Positions 7,076 through 17,825 of a DNA stretch of 32,977 nucleotides are shown here, in pieces. The first letter of the stretch is position 1. The number at the start of each line of letters is the position of its first letter. The stretch comes from an uncultured Oscillospiraceae bacterium (GTDB taxonomy: Bacteria; Bacillota; Clostridia; Oscillospirales; Oscillospiraceae). The stretch is taken from contig CAKUED010000026.1 of NCBI GenBank assembly GCA_934646005.1, positions 1 to 32,977 of the forward strand. The letters run 5' to 3'. The notes under the pieces were generated by a model that worked only from the letters and a program-made list of their open reading frames with translations, did not search any database and was not told the origin of the DNA. The position numbers and the translations under genes were made by a program.

Positions 7076-7915
7076 TTAGAGATTCTCGGCTTTGAGAACG
7101 GCGTCGTAGAGGGCGTTTTTGGCGCAGCCGGTTTGTTTGCTGACTGCCTTGACGGCGTCCTTGCGGGAAAGCCCCTGCGCCATCTGCTCGCGCACGAGGG
7201 CGAGAAGCTGCTCCTCCGTGGGCGCTTCCGGGGCTTCCGGCGCCGCGCCCGCGACGATGAGGACGTACTCGCCGCGCGGCTCTTGCTCACTGTACAGCGC
7301 CCGCGCGCCGGAGATCGTGGTGCGGATGACCTCCTCGTGGAGCTTTGTCAGCTCGCGGCAGAGGGAGATGGCGCGCTCCGCGCCGAACGCGGCTTCCAGA
7401 TCGCCGAGCGTCTGGCGCAGCTTGTGCGGTGCTTCGTAAAAGATCATCGTGCGGCTCTCACTGCGCAGACCGTCCAGGTGCTGCTGGCGGTTCTTTTTGT
7501 TTGTGGACAAAAAGCCCTCAAAGCAGAAGCGCCCCGTGGGCAGACTCGAAATACTCAGCGCGGTGATGGCGGCGCACGGACCGGGGATGGCGCAGACCGT
7601 TACGCCCGCGTCCGCGCACAGGCGTACCAAATCCTCGCCGGGGTCGGAGATGGCGGGCGAACCCGCGTCAGAGACGAGCGCGCAGGTCTGCCCTTCCAGC
7701 AGGCGCTCGACGATCTTCGGCCCGCTTTCGTGCTTGTTGTGCTCGTAATAGCTCACGAGCGGCTTTTTAAGCTCCAGATAGTTTAATAGCTTGCGCGTCA
7801 CGCGCGTATCCTCGGCGGCGATGAAATCGGCGCTTGCGAGCGCGGCGCGGGCGCGGGGAGAAATATCGCCCAGATTCCCGATGGGCGTGGGGACAAGGCA
7901 GAGCATTCCGGGCAT
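7076..7915 (-). CDS. rsmI: 16S rRNA (cytidine1402-2'-O)-methyltransferase
   Basis: This encodes a 279-residue SAM-dependent enzyme that 2'-O-methylates C1402 in the decoding centre of 16S rRNA. The tetrapyrrole-methylase fold is clear from 'LVPTPIGNLGDI' at the N-terminus, 'AAEDTRVTRKLL', 'YYEHN', 'VSDAGSPAISDPGEDLV', 'IPGPCAAITAL' and 'FYEAPHKL'. The last 45 or so residues ('GLSRKDAVKAVSKQTG') are the family's C-terminal helix-turn-helix-like domain. AGGAGG just upstream of the ATG lies inside the end of the preceding methyltransferase gene, 3 bases away, so the two form one operon. RsmH, which acts on the same base (N4 of C1402), is encoded further along this window. Confidence 0.95.
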   Translation of the reverse strand: MPGMLCLVPTPIGNLGDISPRARAALASADFIAAEDTRVTRKLLNYLELKKPLVSYYEHNKHESGPKIVERLLEGQTCALVSDAGSPAISDPGEDLVRLCADAGVTVCAIPGPCAAITALSISSLPTGRFCFEGFLSTNKKNRQQHLDGLRSESRTMIFYEAPHKLRQTLGDLEAAFGAERAISLCRELTKLHEEVIRTTISGARALYSEQEPRGEYVLIVAGAAPEAPEAPTEEQLLALVREQMAQGLSRKDAVKAVSKQTGCAKNALYDAVLKAENL

Positions 7916-7918
7916 GGA

Positions 7919-8629
7919 TCAGTCCTCCTGATGGTAGATGCGCCGCCCGCCCGGCGTGAGCGCGCCGTCGGGGGCGTAAAGGATCAGGTCCGGCGCAAGA
8001 CGCAGACCGGGGCTGCCGCCGCGCACGGCTTCGAGCAGCACGAGATTCGCGGGCGCGTCCGCGCGGTGGCGGACAAGCTGAAGCCGCTTCGGCTCGAGCG
8101 CGCTCTCGCGCAGGCAGCAGATGAGGTCCGCCAGCCGCTCGGGCTTGTGGACCAGAAAAAACCGCCCGCCGGTGCGCAGCAGGCGCGCCGCGGCGCGGCA
8201 CAGATCAAGAAGCGAGCAGTGCTCCTCCGTCCGGGCGGCGCGCAGCGCGGGGTCTTGCGCGGCATAGCCGGAGGCAAGCGGGTAATACGGCGGATTGGAA
8301 ACGGCGCAGTCAAAGCCGCCCGCGCGCAGAAGCGCCGCGTCGCGGAGGTCGCCCTCGACGACGGTAAAGCGCCCGCCGAGCGCCTCCTGCGCGGCGTTTT
8401 CGCGCGCGACGGCGGCAGCGTCCGGCTGAATTTCGATGCCGGTGACGCGAAGATCGGGTCGCGCGGCGAGAAGCAGCAGAGCCAGCGTCCCGCAGCCGCA
8501 GCCGAGGTCGCAGACATGGGCATTTTTCGCGGGCACGGCAAAATCGGCGAGCACCATCGAGTCGGTGCTGGGGCGGAACTGTGCGCCGCTCCAAGTGAGC
8601 GTGACGCCGTTCGGAAGTTGTTCAGTCAT
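7919..8629 (-). CDS. tRNA1(Val) (adenine37-N6)-methyltransferase family protein
   Basis: This encodes a 236-residue class I methyltransferase. 'VCDLGCGCGTLALLL' is the SAM-binding motif I, 'VTGIEIQPDAAAVA' is motif II, and 'FDCAVSNPPYYP' is the NPPY motif typical of N6-adenine methylation. The N-terminal 'FRPSTDSMVLADF' resembles the 'FxxGtDavLLadF' pattern of the TrmN6/YabB family. The gene lies directly upstream of rsmI, as yabB lies near rsmI in Bacillus. The ribosome binding site is weak. The exact target tRNA is inferred from the family. Confidence 0.85.
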   Translation of the reverse strand: MTEQLPNGVTLTWSGAQFRPSTDSMVLADFAVPAKNAHVCDLGCGCGTLALLLLAARPDLRVTGIEIQPDAAAVARENAAQEALGGRFTVVEGDLRDAALLRAGGFDCAVSNPPYYPLASGYAAQDPALRAARTEEHCSLLDLCRAAARLLRTGGRFFLVHKPERLADLICCLRESALEPKRLQLVRHRADAPANLVLLEAVRGGSPGLRLAPDLILYAPDGALTPGGRRIYHQED

Positions 8630-8660
8630 AGGGCTTGGATCTGTTCGGAATAGTACAGAG

Positions 8661-8940
8661 ACCTGTGCAGCACACAGGTCCGTTCAGACTGTCAAAAAGC
8701 CTCGCAGAGTTTTGCGCCCGCAGGCGCAAAAGCGATTCAGATCATTTTTGCCGGCGGCGTGTACGTCGGCAAAAATTCTGCTCACGGAGCGGAGTGTGGA
8801 ATTTTGCGCTTGCGCAAAATTATGCGCGCAGCGCAGTGTGAGCCTTTTCAAACGCGAACCCAGCGCAGCGGTTCGCGTTTGAGTATGTGTCAAAAACATT
8901 TGACACATACAAACGACCTGTGCATTGCACAGGTCGTTTG
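8661..8940. repeat. Cluster of seven stem-loops in the gap between methyltransferase and ferredoxin genes
   Basis: In 280 bases without a gene there are seven clean inverted repeats: 8661-8679 (ACCTGTG/CACAGGT), 8710-8731 (TTTTGCGCC/GGCGCAAAA), 8744-8775 (ATTTTTGCCG/CGGCAAAAAT), 8801-8820 (ATTTTGCGC/GCGCAAAAT), about 8847-8881 (CAAACGCGAACC/GGTTCGCGTTTG), 8883-8910 (GTATGTGTCAAA/TTTGACACATAC) and 8910-8940 (a 15-base-pair stem with a 1-base loop). The first and last share the ACCTGTGCA arm. The last probably ends ferredoxin transcription on the minus strand. The rest look like an intergenic repeat family. No promoter or gene is seen. Confidence 0.75.
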
Positions 8941-8952
8941 TGATGTACGAGC

Positions 8953-9123
8953 TTACTCCTCCACGATCGCGTCGTTCGGGCACTCTGCTGCGCAGGTACC
9001 GCAGTCAACGCACTGATCGGCGTCGATGACGTACTTGTCTTCGCCCTCGGTGATGATGCCGAGCGGGCAAGCGTCCGCACAAGCGCCGCACTTGACGCAG
9101 GCGTCGGTAATGACATGAGCCAT
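8953..9123 (-). CDS. 2[4Fe-4S] ferredoxin, 56 residues
   Basis: This encodes a small electron carrier of the clostridial 8-iron type. Two cluster motifs are plain: 'CVKCGACADACP' and 'CVDCGTCAAECP', each CxxCxxCxxxCP, so all eight cysteine ligands are present. The length (56) is normal for the family. The ATG at 9123 has GGAGGTG upstream, and a promoter lies at 9157-9184. It stands alone on the minus strand, divergent from clpC. It would serve low-potential redox reactions of an anaerobe such as pyruvate:ferredoxin oxidoreductase or hydrogenase. The particular partner cannot be told from here. Confidence 0.95.
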   Translation of the reverse strand: MAHVITDACVKCGACADACPLGIITEGEDKYVIDADQCVDCGTCAAECPNDAIVEE

Positions 9124-9156
9124 GATTGCACCTCCATAGTTTTGTAATCCACGACA

Positions 9157-9184
9157 ATTCTATCATGCTTTTTGAAAAATGCAA
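9157..9184 (-). promoter_or_regulatory. Promoter of the ferredoxin gene
   Basis: On the minus strand TTGCAT (9184-9179) and TAGAAT (9162-9157) lie 16 bases apart, about 33 bases before the start codon. This is a good sigma-A-like match. Confidence 0.7.
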
Positions 9185-9288
9185 ATGGTATTTCTGAGAA
9201 TTGCGGAAAAATGCGCAAATTGTTCGGCAGGAGCGTATAATCCCGCCGCACGGCGGTGAAAATTACCGGCAGAAGGCGAGGTGCGGGC

Positions 9289-11646
<2,358 letters not shown>

Positions 11647-11660
11647 AAAATTTTTTCGGG

Positions 11661-11693
11661 GTGTGCCGGATCGTGAAAAACGACCCGGCACAC
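11661..11693 (+). terminator. Hairpin after clpC, probable terminator
   Basis: GTGTGCCGG at 11661-11669 pairs with CCGGCACAC at 11685-11693, with a further inner TCGT/ACGA pairing. No T run follows, so it may act as an mRNA 3' stabiliser rather than a classical terminator. Confidence 0.6.
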
Positions 11694-11829
11694 TACATAT
11701 TGGGGTGCGGCTCAGACACACAAACAAGAAGATTATGTGAACCTAGAACAGGCGTTCTAAAATTGCAAAATCAAGGGAATTTGCCGGAAAAACAGCCAAA
11801 AAATCCACGCGGTTTTTTTGAAAAAGGGC

Positions 11830-11858
11830 TTGCAATTTTTTGAGGCAAAGGATATTAT
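11830..11858 (+). promoter_or_regulatory. Promoter of the mraZ (dcw) operon
   Basis: TTGCAA (11830-11835) and TATTAT (11853-11858) are separated by 17 bases. The predicted start at about 11866 falls at the beginning of the MraZ-box-like repeats. Confidence 0.8.
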
Positions 11859-11865
11859 AGAAACG

Positions 11866-11914
11866 AAGTGGAGCAAAGTGGTGCTCTTGTGCACTAAAGT
11901 GGAGCGAAAGCGGG
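11866..11914 (+). promoter_or_regulatory. MraZ-box-like direct repeats in the mraZ leader
   Basis: AAGTGG (11866-11871), AAAGTGG (11875-11881), AAAGTGG (11896-11902) and AAAGCGGGG (11906-11914) recur at about 10-11 base steps, with one step skipped. This resembles the GTGG-containing repeats bound by MraZ upstream of its own operon in other bacteria, so autorepression of the dcw operon is likely. Binding here is inferred. Confidence 0.65.
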
Positions 11915-11924
11915 GTGAGAGGGA

Positions 11925-12341
11925 ATGTTCGGCAAGTACAAGCACACAGTCGATCCGAAGGGTCGTCTGTTCGTTCCCTCCAAGCTGCGCGAAGAGCTCG
12001 GCGACGCGTTTTATGTCACGTTGGGGCTGGATCACTGCCTGTCCGTCTACACCGAAAGCGGCTGGCAAAGCATTCTCGACCGCTACAACGCGCTGCCCAT
12101 TTCACAGGCACGCAAAATGCGTTTCCTGTTTGCCAACGCCGCGAAATGCGAGCCGGACAAGCAGGGGCGTTTTCTCATCCCCGCGGAGCTGCGGCAGTAC
12201 GCCGGGCTTCAGCAGGAGGTCACATTCATCGGGCAGGGCGGTCACGCCGAGATCTGGGACAGCGAGGCGTATGACGAGCTTGAGCGCCAGACGCTCACGC
12301 CGGAGAATCTGACGGCGGCGATGGAGGAGCTGGGCTTCTGA
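11925..12341 (+). CDS. mraZ: Transcriptional regulator MraZ
   Basis: This encodes a 138-residue protein with two AbrB-like half-domains, each with the DxKGR motif: 'HTVDPKGRLFVPSKLRE' near the start and 'CEPDKQGRFLIPAELRQ' near residue 68. MraZ forms a ring and binds repeated boxes upstream of its own gene, controlling the division and cell wall cluster. It is the first gene of that cluster here. The ATG at 11925 follows a GGGGTGAGAGGGA ribosome binding region. The stop overlaps the rsmH start by one base (TGATG), which suggests coupled translation. Confidence 0.95.
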   Translation: MFGKYKHTVDPKGRLFVPSKLREELGDAFYVTLGLDHCLSVYTESGWQSILDRYNALPISQARKMRFLFANAAKCEPDKQGRFLIPAELRQYAGLQQEVTFIGQGGHAEIWDSEAYDELERQTLTPENLTAAMEELGF

Positions 12342-13276
12342 TGGGCTTTGAACATACCTCCGTGCTGCTGCACGAGTGCATCGAGGCGCTGAACATCCAG
12401 CCGGACGGCATTTATCTGGACGGGACGCTGGGCGGAGCGGGGCACTCGCTGGAAATTTGCAAGCGGCTGTCGCCCCACGGGCGGCTGATCGGCATCGACC
12501 GCGACGACGTCGCGTTACACGCGGCGGGCGAGCGCCTGCGGCTGTACCGCGAGCGCGTGACGCTGGTGCACGATAATTTTGAAAATCTGGCGTCCGTCCT
12601 CGACCGTCTGGGCATCCCGGCGGTGGACGGAATGCTGTTTGATCTGGGTGTATCGTCTCCACAGCTTGACGATGCGGAGCGCGGCTTTTCGTATATGGCG
12701 GACGCGCCGCTCGATATGCGCATGGACCGCACGAGCGCGCTGACGGCGCACGATGTGGTGAACCAGTATCCGCGCGAGGAGCTGCGGCGCATTCTCGCGG
12801 TCTACGGCGAGGAGCGCTACGCGGCGCGCATCGCGGCGGCAATTGAACGGGCGCGCTCCGATCACTCCATCGACACGACGGGCGAGCTGGTGCAGATCAT
12901 CAAAAGCGCCATGCCCGCTGCGGCGCTGCGCGAAAAGCAGCACCCGGCAAAGCGCAGCTTTCAGGCGATCCGTATCGCGGTCAACGATGAGCTGGGCGCG
13001 GTGGAGCGGATGATGCAGGCGGCGGTCGATCGGTTAAACCCCGGCGGGCGGCTGGCGGTCATCACATTCCACTCGCTGGAGGATCGTATCGTCAAAAACG
13101 CGATGAACGAGGCGGCGCAGGGCTGCACCTGCCCAAAGGAATTTCCCGTGTGCGTCTGCGGCAAAACGCCGCGCGTGCGCATTTTAAGCCGGAAACCTAT
13201 CCTGTCCACGGCGCAGGAGCTGGCGGAAAATCCCCGCGCGCGCAGCGCAAAGCTCCGCGTGGCGGAAAAAATTTGA
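12341..13276 (+). CDS. rsmH: 16S rRNA (cytosine1402-N4)-methyltransferase
   Basis: This encodes a 311-residue SAM-dependent enzyme, formerly MraW, that N4-methylates C1402 of 16S rRNA. Family motifs are 'HTSVLLHECIEAL' at the N-terminus, 'DGTLGGAGHS' (SAM binding), 'FDLGVSSPQLDDAERGFSY', 'PAKRSFQAIRIAVNDEL' and 'ITFHSLEDRIVK'. The length is normal. It overlaps mraZ by one base and is followed by ftsL after 30 bases. Together with rsmI, also in this window, it gives the doubly methylated m4Cm1402. Confidence 0.96.
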   Translation: MGFEHTSVLLHECIEALNIQPDGIYLDGTLGGAGHSLEICKRLSPHGRLIGIDRDDVALHAAGERLRLYRERVTLVHDNFENLASVLDRLGIPAVDGMLFDLGVSSPQLDDAERGFSYMADAPLDMRMDRTSALTAHDVVNQYPREELRRILAVYGEERYAARIAAAIERARSDHSIDTTGELVQIIKSAMPAAALREKQHPAKRSFQAIRIAVNDELGAVERMMQAAVDRLNPGGRLAVITFHSLEDRIVKNAMNEAAQGCTCPKEFPVCVCGKTPRVRILSRKPILSTAQELAENPRARSAKLRVAEKI

Positions 13277-13306
13277 GCCTGATTTTTGAGAAGGGAGGAA
13301 ACGCAT

Positions 13307-13846
13307 ATGGCTGACGAGCGCTATTACAGAACGAGCGGCGCGGCGGCGTATGACGTCTACTCTCCGTACAATACCAACACCGCGCGTCCCCTTCCACGGC
13401 AGCCGCAGGGTCTGCCGGAGGAGCGTCCGCTTCCGCAGCGCGAGCAGCGCGTCAAGGCGAAAACCGCCGTTGCGCCGTTTACGCTTTTGGGCGTGGTGAC
13501 GGTGGTGTGTATGCTGGTGCTGGTCATTTTCGGCTACGTTCAGCTTTTTGAAGCGACCGACAATGTGTCCAAGCTCGAAACAAAGCTCCAGTCGCTCCAG
13601 CAGGAGCACGCGATGCTGGAGAGCAAGTACGAAGGGCGCATCGATCTGGAGCAGATCGAAAAGCGCGCCGGGGAGCTGGGGCTGCGACTGCCGACGTCGG
13701 AGCAGACCGTGTACCTGAATCTGTCCGGGAATGACCGGGCGGAAATTTATCACGAGGAAAAAACAAGTGTACTGGGCGAGATCATCGGCGCGGTGGAGCA
13801 GAGCATTTCCGATCTCATCGCATATCTGCGTCCGGCGGCAGCATAA
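13307..13846 (+). CDS. ftsL: Cell division protein FtsL-like
   Basis: This encodes a 179-residue bitopic membrane protein. A cytoplasmic tail of about 60 residues rich in Pro, Arg and Gln is followed by one membrane segment ('FTLLGVVTVVCMLVLVIFG', about residues 64-83). A periplasm-side leucine-zipper-like coiled coil follows ('VSKLETKLQSLQQEHAML'). This is the layout of FtsL, which with FtsQ/DivIB and DivIC/FtsB activates FtsW and its PBP. Its place between rsmH and the PBP gene is the standard FtsL position. AAGGGAGG precedes the ATG at 13307, and a longer upstream start at 13286 overlaps that site. The C-terminal 60 residues are longer than in many FtsL proteins. Confidence 0.85.
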   Translation: MADERYYRTSGAAAYDVYSPYNTNTARPLPRQPQGLPEERPLPQREQRVKAKTAVAPFTLLGVVTVVCMLVLVIFGYVQLFEATDNVSKLETKLQSLQQEHAMLESKYEGRIDLEQIEKRAGELGLRLPTSEQTVYLNLSGNDRAEIYHEEKTSVLGEIIGAVEQSISDLIAYLRPAAA

Positions 13847-13883
13847 ATTCTACGGGTGGACCGGCTGCACAAATAGAGTTTGG

Positions 13884-13921
13884 CAAGGACGGTCGGATCA
13901 GAGTTGACCGTCCTTGTTTTT
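13884..13921 (+). terminator. Terminator-like hairpin inside the dcw operon
   Basis: CAAGGACGGTC (13884-13894) pairs with GACCGTCCTTG (13906-13916), an 11-base-pair stem with a short loop, followed by TTTTT. It meets the form of an intrinsic terminator, yet it lies between ftsL and the PBP gene. It may attenuate or set the ratio of upstream to downstream transcripts. Confidence 0.75.
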
Positions 13922-13942
13922 CTCATCGGGAAAGGTTTTTCT

Positions 13943-16351
13943 ATGGCATTGAGAGTGATCCGTCCGGGCGACCGGGCTGAAAAAAAGAAGCGTCCGGCGC
14001 GCACGGACGTAAAGCTGATGAACCGCAAGGTCCAGAAGCGCATGAAAATTCTGGCGATCATCTGTCTGGCGCTGGGCTTTCTGCCTGTGTCGCTGCGGCT
14101 TTATAAGCTGATGGTCATCGACCACGATGAGTACGAGGAGATGGCGATCCGCAACCAGACGCGCAATATGTCACTGCCCGCGCAGCGCGGGCTGATCTAC
14201 GACCGCAATATGAATATCCTCGCCGCGTCCACCACGGTGGAGACGGTGTTCATTGACCCCAACATGATCGCCAAAAAAATGAGCGATAAAAATAATCCCG
14301 ATCCCGACCTGCTCAATAAAATTGCGACGGGGCTGTCGGAAATCCTGGAGGATGTGACGCCAGAGTTCGTCTACAAGCAGGCGGAGGACACGAAGTATCA
14401 GTACAAGGTCATCGCCAAAAAGGTGTCGGAGGACACGGCGGACGAGGTGCGCAGGTTTGTAAACGACAATAATATCGTGGGCGTGAATCTGGAATCGGAC
14501 GCGCAGCGGTACTATCCGTATTCGTCTCTGGCGGCGCAGGTGCTGGGCTTTATCAGTGAGGATAACCGCGGCACGGAGGGCATTGAGTCGTATTACGACA
14601 GCGACTTGCAGGGCACGAGCGGCAAGATCGTGACCACGCGCGGCAACGGCGGCTCGGAAATGCTCTACACCTACGAAAAATATTACGACGCGTCCGACGG
14701 CGACAGTTTGGTCCTGACGCTCGACACGTCGGTGCAGTATATGCTGGAAAAGAATCTCGAAAATGCCATTGAGCGCTACGAAATTCAAAACGGCGCGTTC
14801 GGCATCGTGATGGATGTAAACACCGGCGACATCGTCGCCATGGCGACGCTCGGCAGCTACGATCCCAATCACTATCTGGAAATTTACGACCCCGCGCAGG
14901 AGGCGGAGCTGGAACGGCAGTATCAGAATCTGCTGGCGATGAAAAAGGGCACGGAGGCGTATGAGGAAGAGCGCACGGCGTATAACAATGCCGTGGCGGC
15001 GGCGCGCCTCAAGCAGTGGCGCAACCGCTGCGTGTCCGACGGCTATGAGCCCGGCTCGACCTTCAAGCTCATCACGCTGGCAGCGGGGCTGGACTGCGGC
15101 GCGTTTACGACGCAGTCGAGCTACTACTGCGGCGGGCACGAGGACTTCCAGGGGCGCGACCAGACGCTTTCGTGCTGGAAGACCATCGGTCACGGCACGC
15201 AGACCACCGGCGAGGCGCTGGGCAATTCCTGCAACATCGCGCTGGCGCATATGGGCTTGCAGATCGGTGGCAATCGGTTTTATGACTATGTGGCGTCGTT
15301 CGGCTTCCTCGAAAAATCGGATGTAGACCTCCCCGGTGAGGCGAGCGGCTATTTCTTCGGGCGCGACCAGTTAAACGGTGCGAGCACCGCGTCGCTTATC
15401 TCCGCGTCGTTCGGTCAGACGTTCCGTATCACGCCCATGCAGCTCGTGCGGGCGGTGGCGGCGATCGTAAACGGCGGGTATCTGCTTGAGCCGCACGTTG
15501 TTTCGCAGGTCGTGAACGCCGACGGCAGCGTCGTGGAAGAAAACGGGCGCACCGTCATCCGGCAGGTCATCAGCGAGCAAACCTCTGCGACGATGCGCGA
15601 CCTCATGGAAAAGGTCGTCACCGAAGGCACCGCCAAGGGCGCGCGCACGCCGGGCTACCGCGTGGGCGGCAAGACGGGTACGTCCGAAAAGATCGACACC
15701 TACGACGAAAACGGCGATCCCGTGGAGGATAAGATCGTCTCGTTCATCGGCGTTGCGCCGATCAACGACCCCAAATATGTGGTGCTCGTGGCGCTGGATA
15801 CGCCGAAGGCGATCCCCGGCACGAGCTACACGCCGAATAACTACTATATTTCCGGCGGTCTGATGGCAGCGCCGACCGTGCGCGATATTTTCTCCGACAT
15901 TCTGCCGTATCTCGGCATTGAGCCGGACTACACGTCCGAGGACATCCGCGGCGTGAACGTGGCGATGCCGGAGCTGGTCGGCATGACCGAGCAGGAGGCG
16001 TCGGAAGCGCTTAGTAAGAAGAGCCTGCGCTACCGCGTCATCGGCGACGGCGCGCTCGTGACCGATCAGATCCCGGCGGCAGACGCCGAAGTTCCGGGCG
16101 ATTCCGAGGCCATCCTCTACATGGGCGCGGAAAAATCGACCGAGCTCGTGGAAGTGCCCGACTTTGTGGGCTACGCTCCGGCGGACGTGAACTGGCTGGC
16201 GAACAATGCGGGCATTTATGTGCAGGCAAAGGGCACAGATCTGACGGAGAATTACGTCACGGTGACGTATCAGGATATTCCCGCGGGCACAATGGTCGAG
16301 CGCGGCACGACGGTAACGGTCGAATTTACCGACCATACGGCGCTTGACTGA
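13943..16351 (+). CDS. Class B penicillin-binding protein (FtsI/SpoVD type) with two PASTA domains
   Basis: This encodes an 802-residue septal peptidoglycan transpeptidase. A cytoplasmic tail and one membrane anchor ('ILAIICLALGFLPVSLRLY') are followed by a PBP dimerization domain and the transpeptidase domain. Catalytic motifs are all present: SxxK in 'EPGSTFK' (S372), SxN in 'NSCN' (S429, N431), and 'KTGTSEK' (K577). Two PASTA domains close the protein ('MPELVGMTEQEASEAL' and 'VPDFVGYAPADVNWLA'). Before the SxxK motif lies a charged, probably helical insert ('AELERQYQNLLAMKKGTEAY') that is longer than in Bacillus SpoVD. The ATG at 13943 follows CGGGAAAGG; a TTG-started extension to 13880 runs through the hairpin and is unlikely. 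Whether it serves vegetative division, the spore cortex, or both is open. Confidence 0.93.
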   Translation: MALRVIRPGDRAEKKKRPARTDVKLMNRKVQKRMKILAIICLALGFLPVSLRLYKLMVIDHDEYEEMAIRNQTRNMSLPAQRGLIYDRNMNILAASTTVETVFIDPNMIAKKMSDKNNPDPDLLNKIATGLSEILEDVTPEFVYKQAEDTKYQYKVIAKKVSEDTADEVRRFVNDNNIVGVNLESDAQRYYPYSSLAAQVLGFISEDNRGTEGIESYYDSDLQGTSGKIVTTRGNGGSEMLYTYEKYYDASDGDSLVLTLDTSVQYMLEKNLENAIERYEIQNGAFGIVMDVNTGDIVAMATLGSYDPNHYLEIYDPAQEAELERQYQNLLAMKKGTEAYEEERTAYNNAVAAARLKQWRNRCVSDGYEPGSTFKLITLAAGLDCGAFTTQSSYYCGGHEDFQGRDQTLSCWKTIGHGTQTTGEALGNSCNIALAHMGLQIGGNRFYDYVASFGFLEKSDVDLPGEASGYFFGRDQLNGASTASLISASFGQTFRITPMQLVRAVAAIVNGGYLLEPHVVSQVVNADGSVVEENGRTVIRQVISEQTSATMRDLMEKVVTEGTAKGARTPGYRVGGKTGTSEKIDTYDENGDPVEDKIVSFIGVAPINDPKYVVLVALDTPKAIPGTSYTPNNYYISGGLMAAPTVRDIFSDILPYLGIEPDYTSEDIRGVNVAMPELVGMTEQEASEALSKKSLRYRVIGDGALVTDQIPAADAEVPGDSEAILYMGAEKSTELVEVPDFVGYAPADVNWLANNAGIYVQAKGTDLTENYVTVTYQDIPAGTMVERGTTVTVEFTDHTALD

Positions 16352-16373
16352 TCTGCAAAGAAAGGATAGAATC

Positions 16374-17825
16374 ATGAAGCTACGGGCACTTTTGCAGGAC
16401 ATCTCCATTCTGGACGCCGCTGCCGACTTGGAGCAGGACATCAGCGGCATCAGCTACGATTCGCGGGCGGTCGCGCCCGGGCAGGCATTCGTGGCGGTGA
16501 GCGGGTTTACCGCCGACGGGCACAAATTCATCCCCATGGCGCGCGAGCAGGGCGCGGCGGTCGTGATCTGCGAGAAAAAGCCAGCGGACGGCAAGAATTA
16601 TGTGCGCGTGGGATCGACGCGCGCAGCGCTGGCGCGGATGGCGGCGAACTGGTACGGACACCCGACCGAGCAGATGACCATGATCGGCGTGACCGGCACG
16701 AACGGCAAAACGAGCATCACCTATCTTTTCAAGGACGTGCTCGAAAAGGCGCTGGGCGCAAAGGTCGGGCTCATCGGCACGATCCAGAACATGATCGGCG
16801 ATGAGGTACTCGAAACGGAGCGCACGACGCCGGAGAGCCTCGAACTTCAGGAGCTGTTCGCCAAAATGCGCATTGCCGGCTGCACACACGTTGTGATGGA
16901 GGTCTCCTCCCACGCGCTGACGCTGCACCGCGTGGACGGCATCCACTTTGCCGTGGGCACGTTCACGAATCTGACGGAGGACCATCTGGACTTCCACAAG
17001 ACGATGCTCGACTACTGCGACGCGAAGGCGAAGCTGTTTTCGATGTGCGACACGGGCGTTCTCAATCTGGACGATCTGTACTGCGACCGCATCCGGCGGC
17101 AGGCAAACTGCAAAATTCTGACGTATTCCGTCAAGGATAACGCCGCCGACCTTGTTGCGAAAAATATCCGCCTGTACCCGGACCGGGTGGAGACGGACGT
17201 GGTGACGGGCAACGACATTTGCAGGCTCGAGCTGAAAATTCCGGGCGCGTTCAGCGTGTATAACGCGCTGGCGGTGACGCTCTCGGCGATGGCGCTGGGC
17301 ATCCCACTGCCCAGGATCGCCGACGCGCTCAAAACGGCGCAGGGTGTGAAGGGGCGCGCCGAGGTCGTGCCCACGCCGGGAAAAGAGTACACGGTGCTCA
17401 TCGACTATTCGCACACGCCGGACAGTCTGGAGAATATTTTGCAGACCGTGAACGGCTTCTGCACGGGCAGGACCATCGCGGTGTTCGGCTGCGGCGGCGA
17501 CCGCGACCCGTTTAAGCGCCCCGTCATGGGCAGGATTGCGGCGGAAAACGCGGATGTGAGCATCGTAACGTCCGATAATCCGCGCACCGAAGACCCCAAC
17601 GAGATCATCCGGCAGATCGTTGCCGGGATGCAGGGCACGGGCGCAAAATATGAGGTCATCGAAAACCGCGAGCAGGCGATCTGCCGGGCGATGGACATCG
17701 CCAAGCCCGGCGACGTGATCGTGCTGTGCGGCAAGGGGCACGAGACGTATCAGGAGATCAACCATCACAAACGGCATCTGGACGAACGGGAAGTCGTTGC
17801 GGAACATTTGGAGAGACAAAAATGA
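16374..17825 (+). CDS. murE: UDP-MurNAc-L-Ala-D-Glu:meso-diaminopimelate ligase
   Basis: This encodes a 483-residue cytoplasmic Mur ligase that adds the third residue of the peptidoglycan stem peptide. It has an N-terminal UMAG-binding domain ('ISYDSRAVAPGQAFVAV'), the ATP site 'GVTGTNGKTSITYL', 'TTPESLELQ', 'VMEVSSHAL', and in the C-terminal domain 'SDNPRTEDPNEII'. The DNPR string marks enzymes that use meso-diaminopimelate rather than lysine, so the wall is predicted to be of the meso-DAP type. AAAGGA lies upstream of the ATG at 16374. The end overlaps murF by 4 bases (ATGA). Confidence 0.96.
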   Translation: MKLRALLQDISILDAAADLEQDISGISYDSRAVAPGQAFVAVSGFTADGHKFIPMAREQGAAVVICEKKPADGKNYVRVGSTRAALARMAANWYGHPTEQMTMIGVTGTNGKTSITYLFKDVLEKALGAKVGLIGTIQNMIGDEVLETERTTPESLELQELFAKMRIAGCTHVVMEVSSHALTLHRVDGIHFAVGTFTNLTEDHLDFHKTMLDYCDAKAKLFSMCDTGVLNLDDLYCDRIRRQANCKILTYSVKDNAADLVAKNIRLYPDRVETDVVTGNDICRLELKIPGAFSVYNALAVTLSAMALGIPLPRIADALKTAQGVKGRAEVVPTPGKEYTVLIDYSHTPDSLENILQTVNGFCTGRTIAVFGCGGDRDPFKRPVMGRIAAENADVSIVTSDNPRTEDPNEIIRQIVAGMQGTGAKYEVIENREQAICRAMDIAKPGDVIVLCGKGHETYQEINHHKRHLDEREVVAEHLERQK

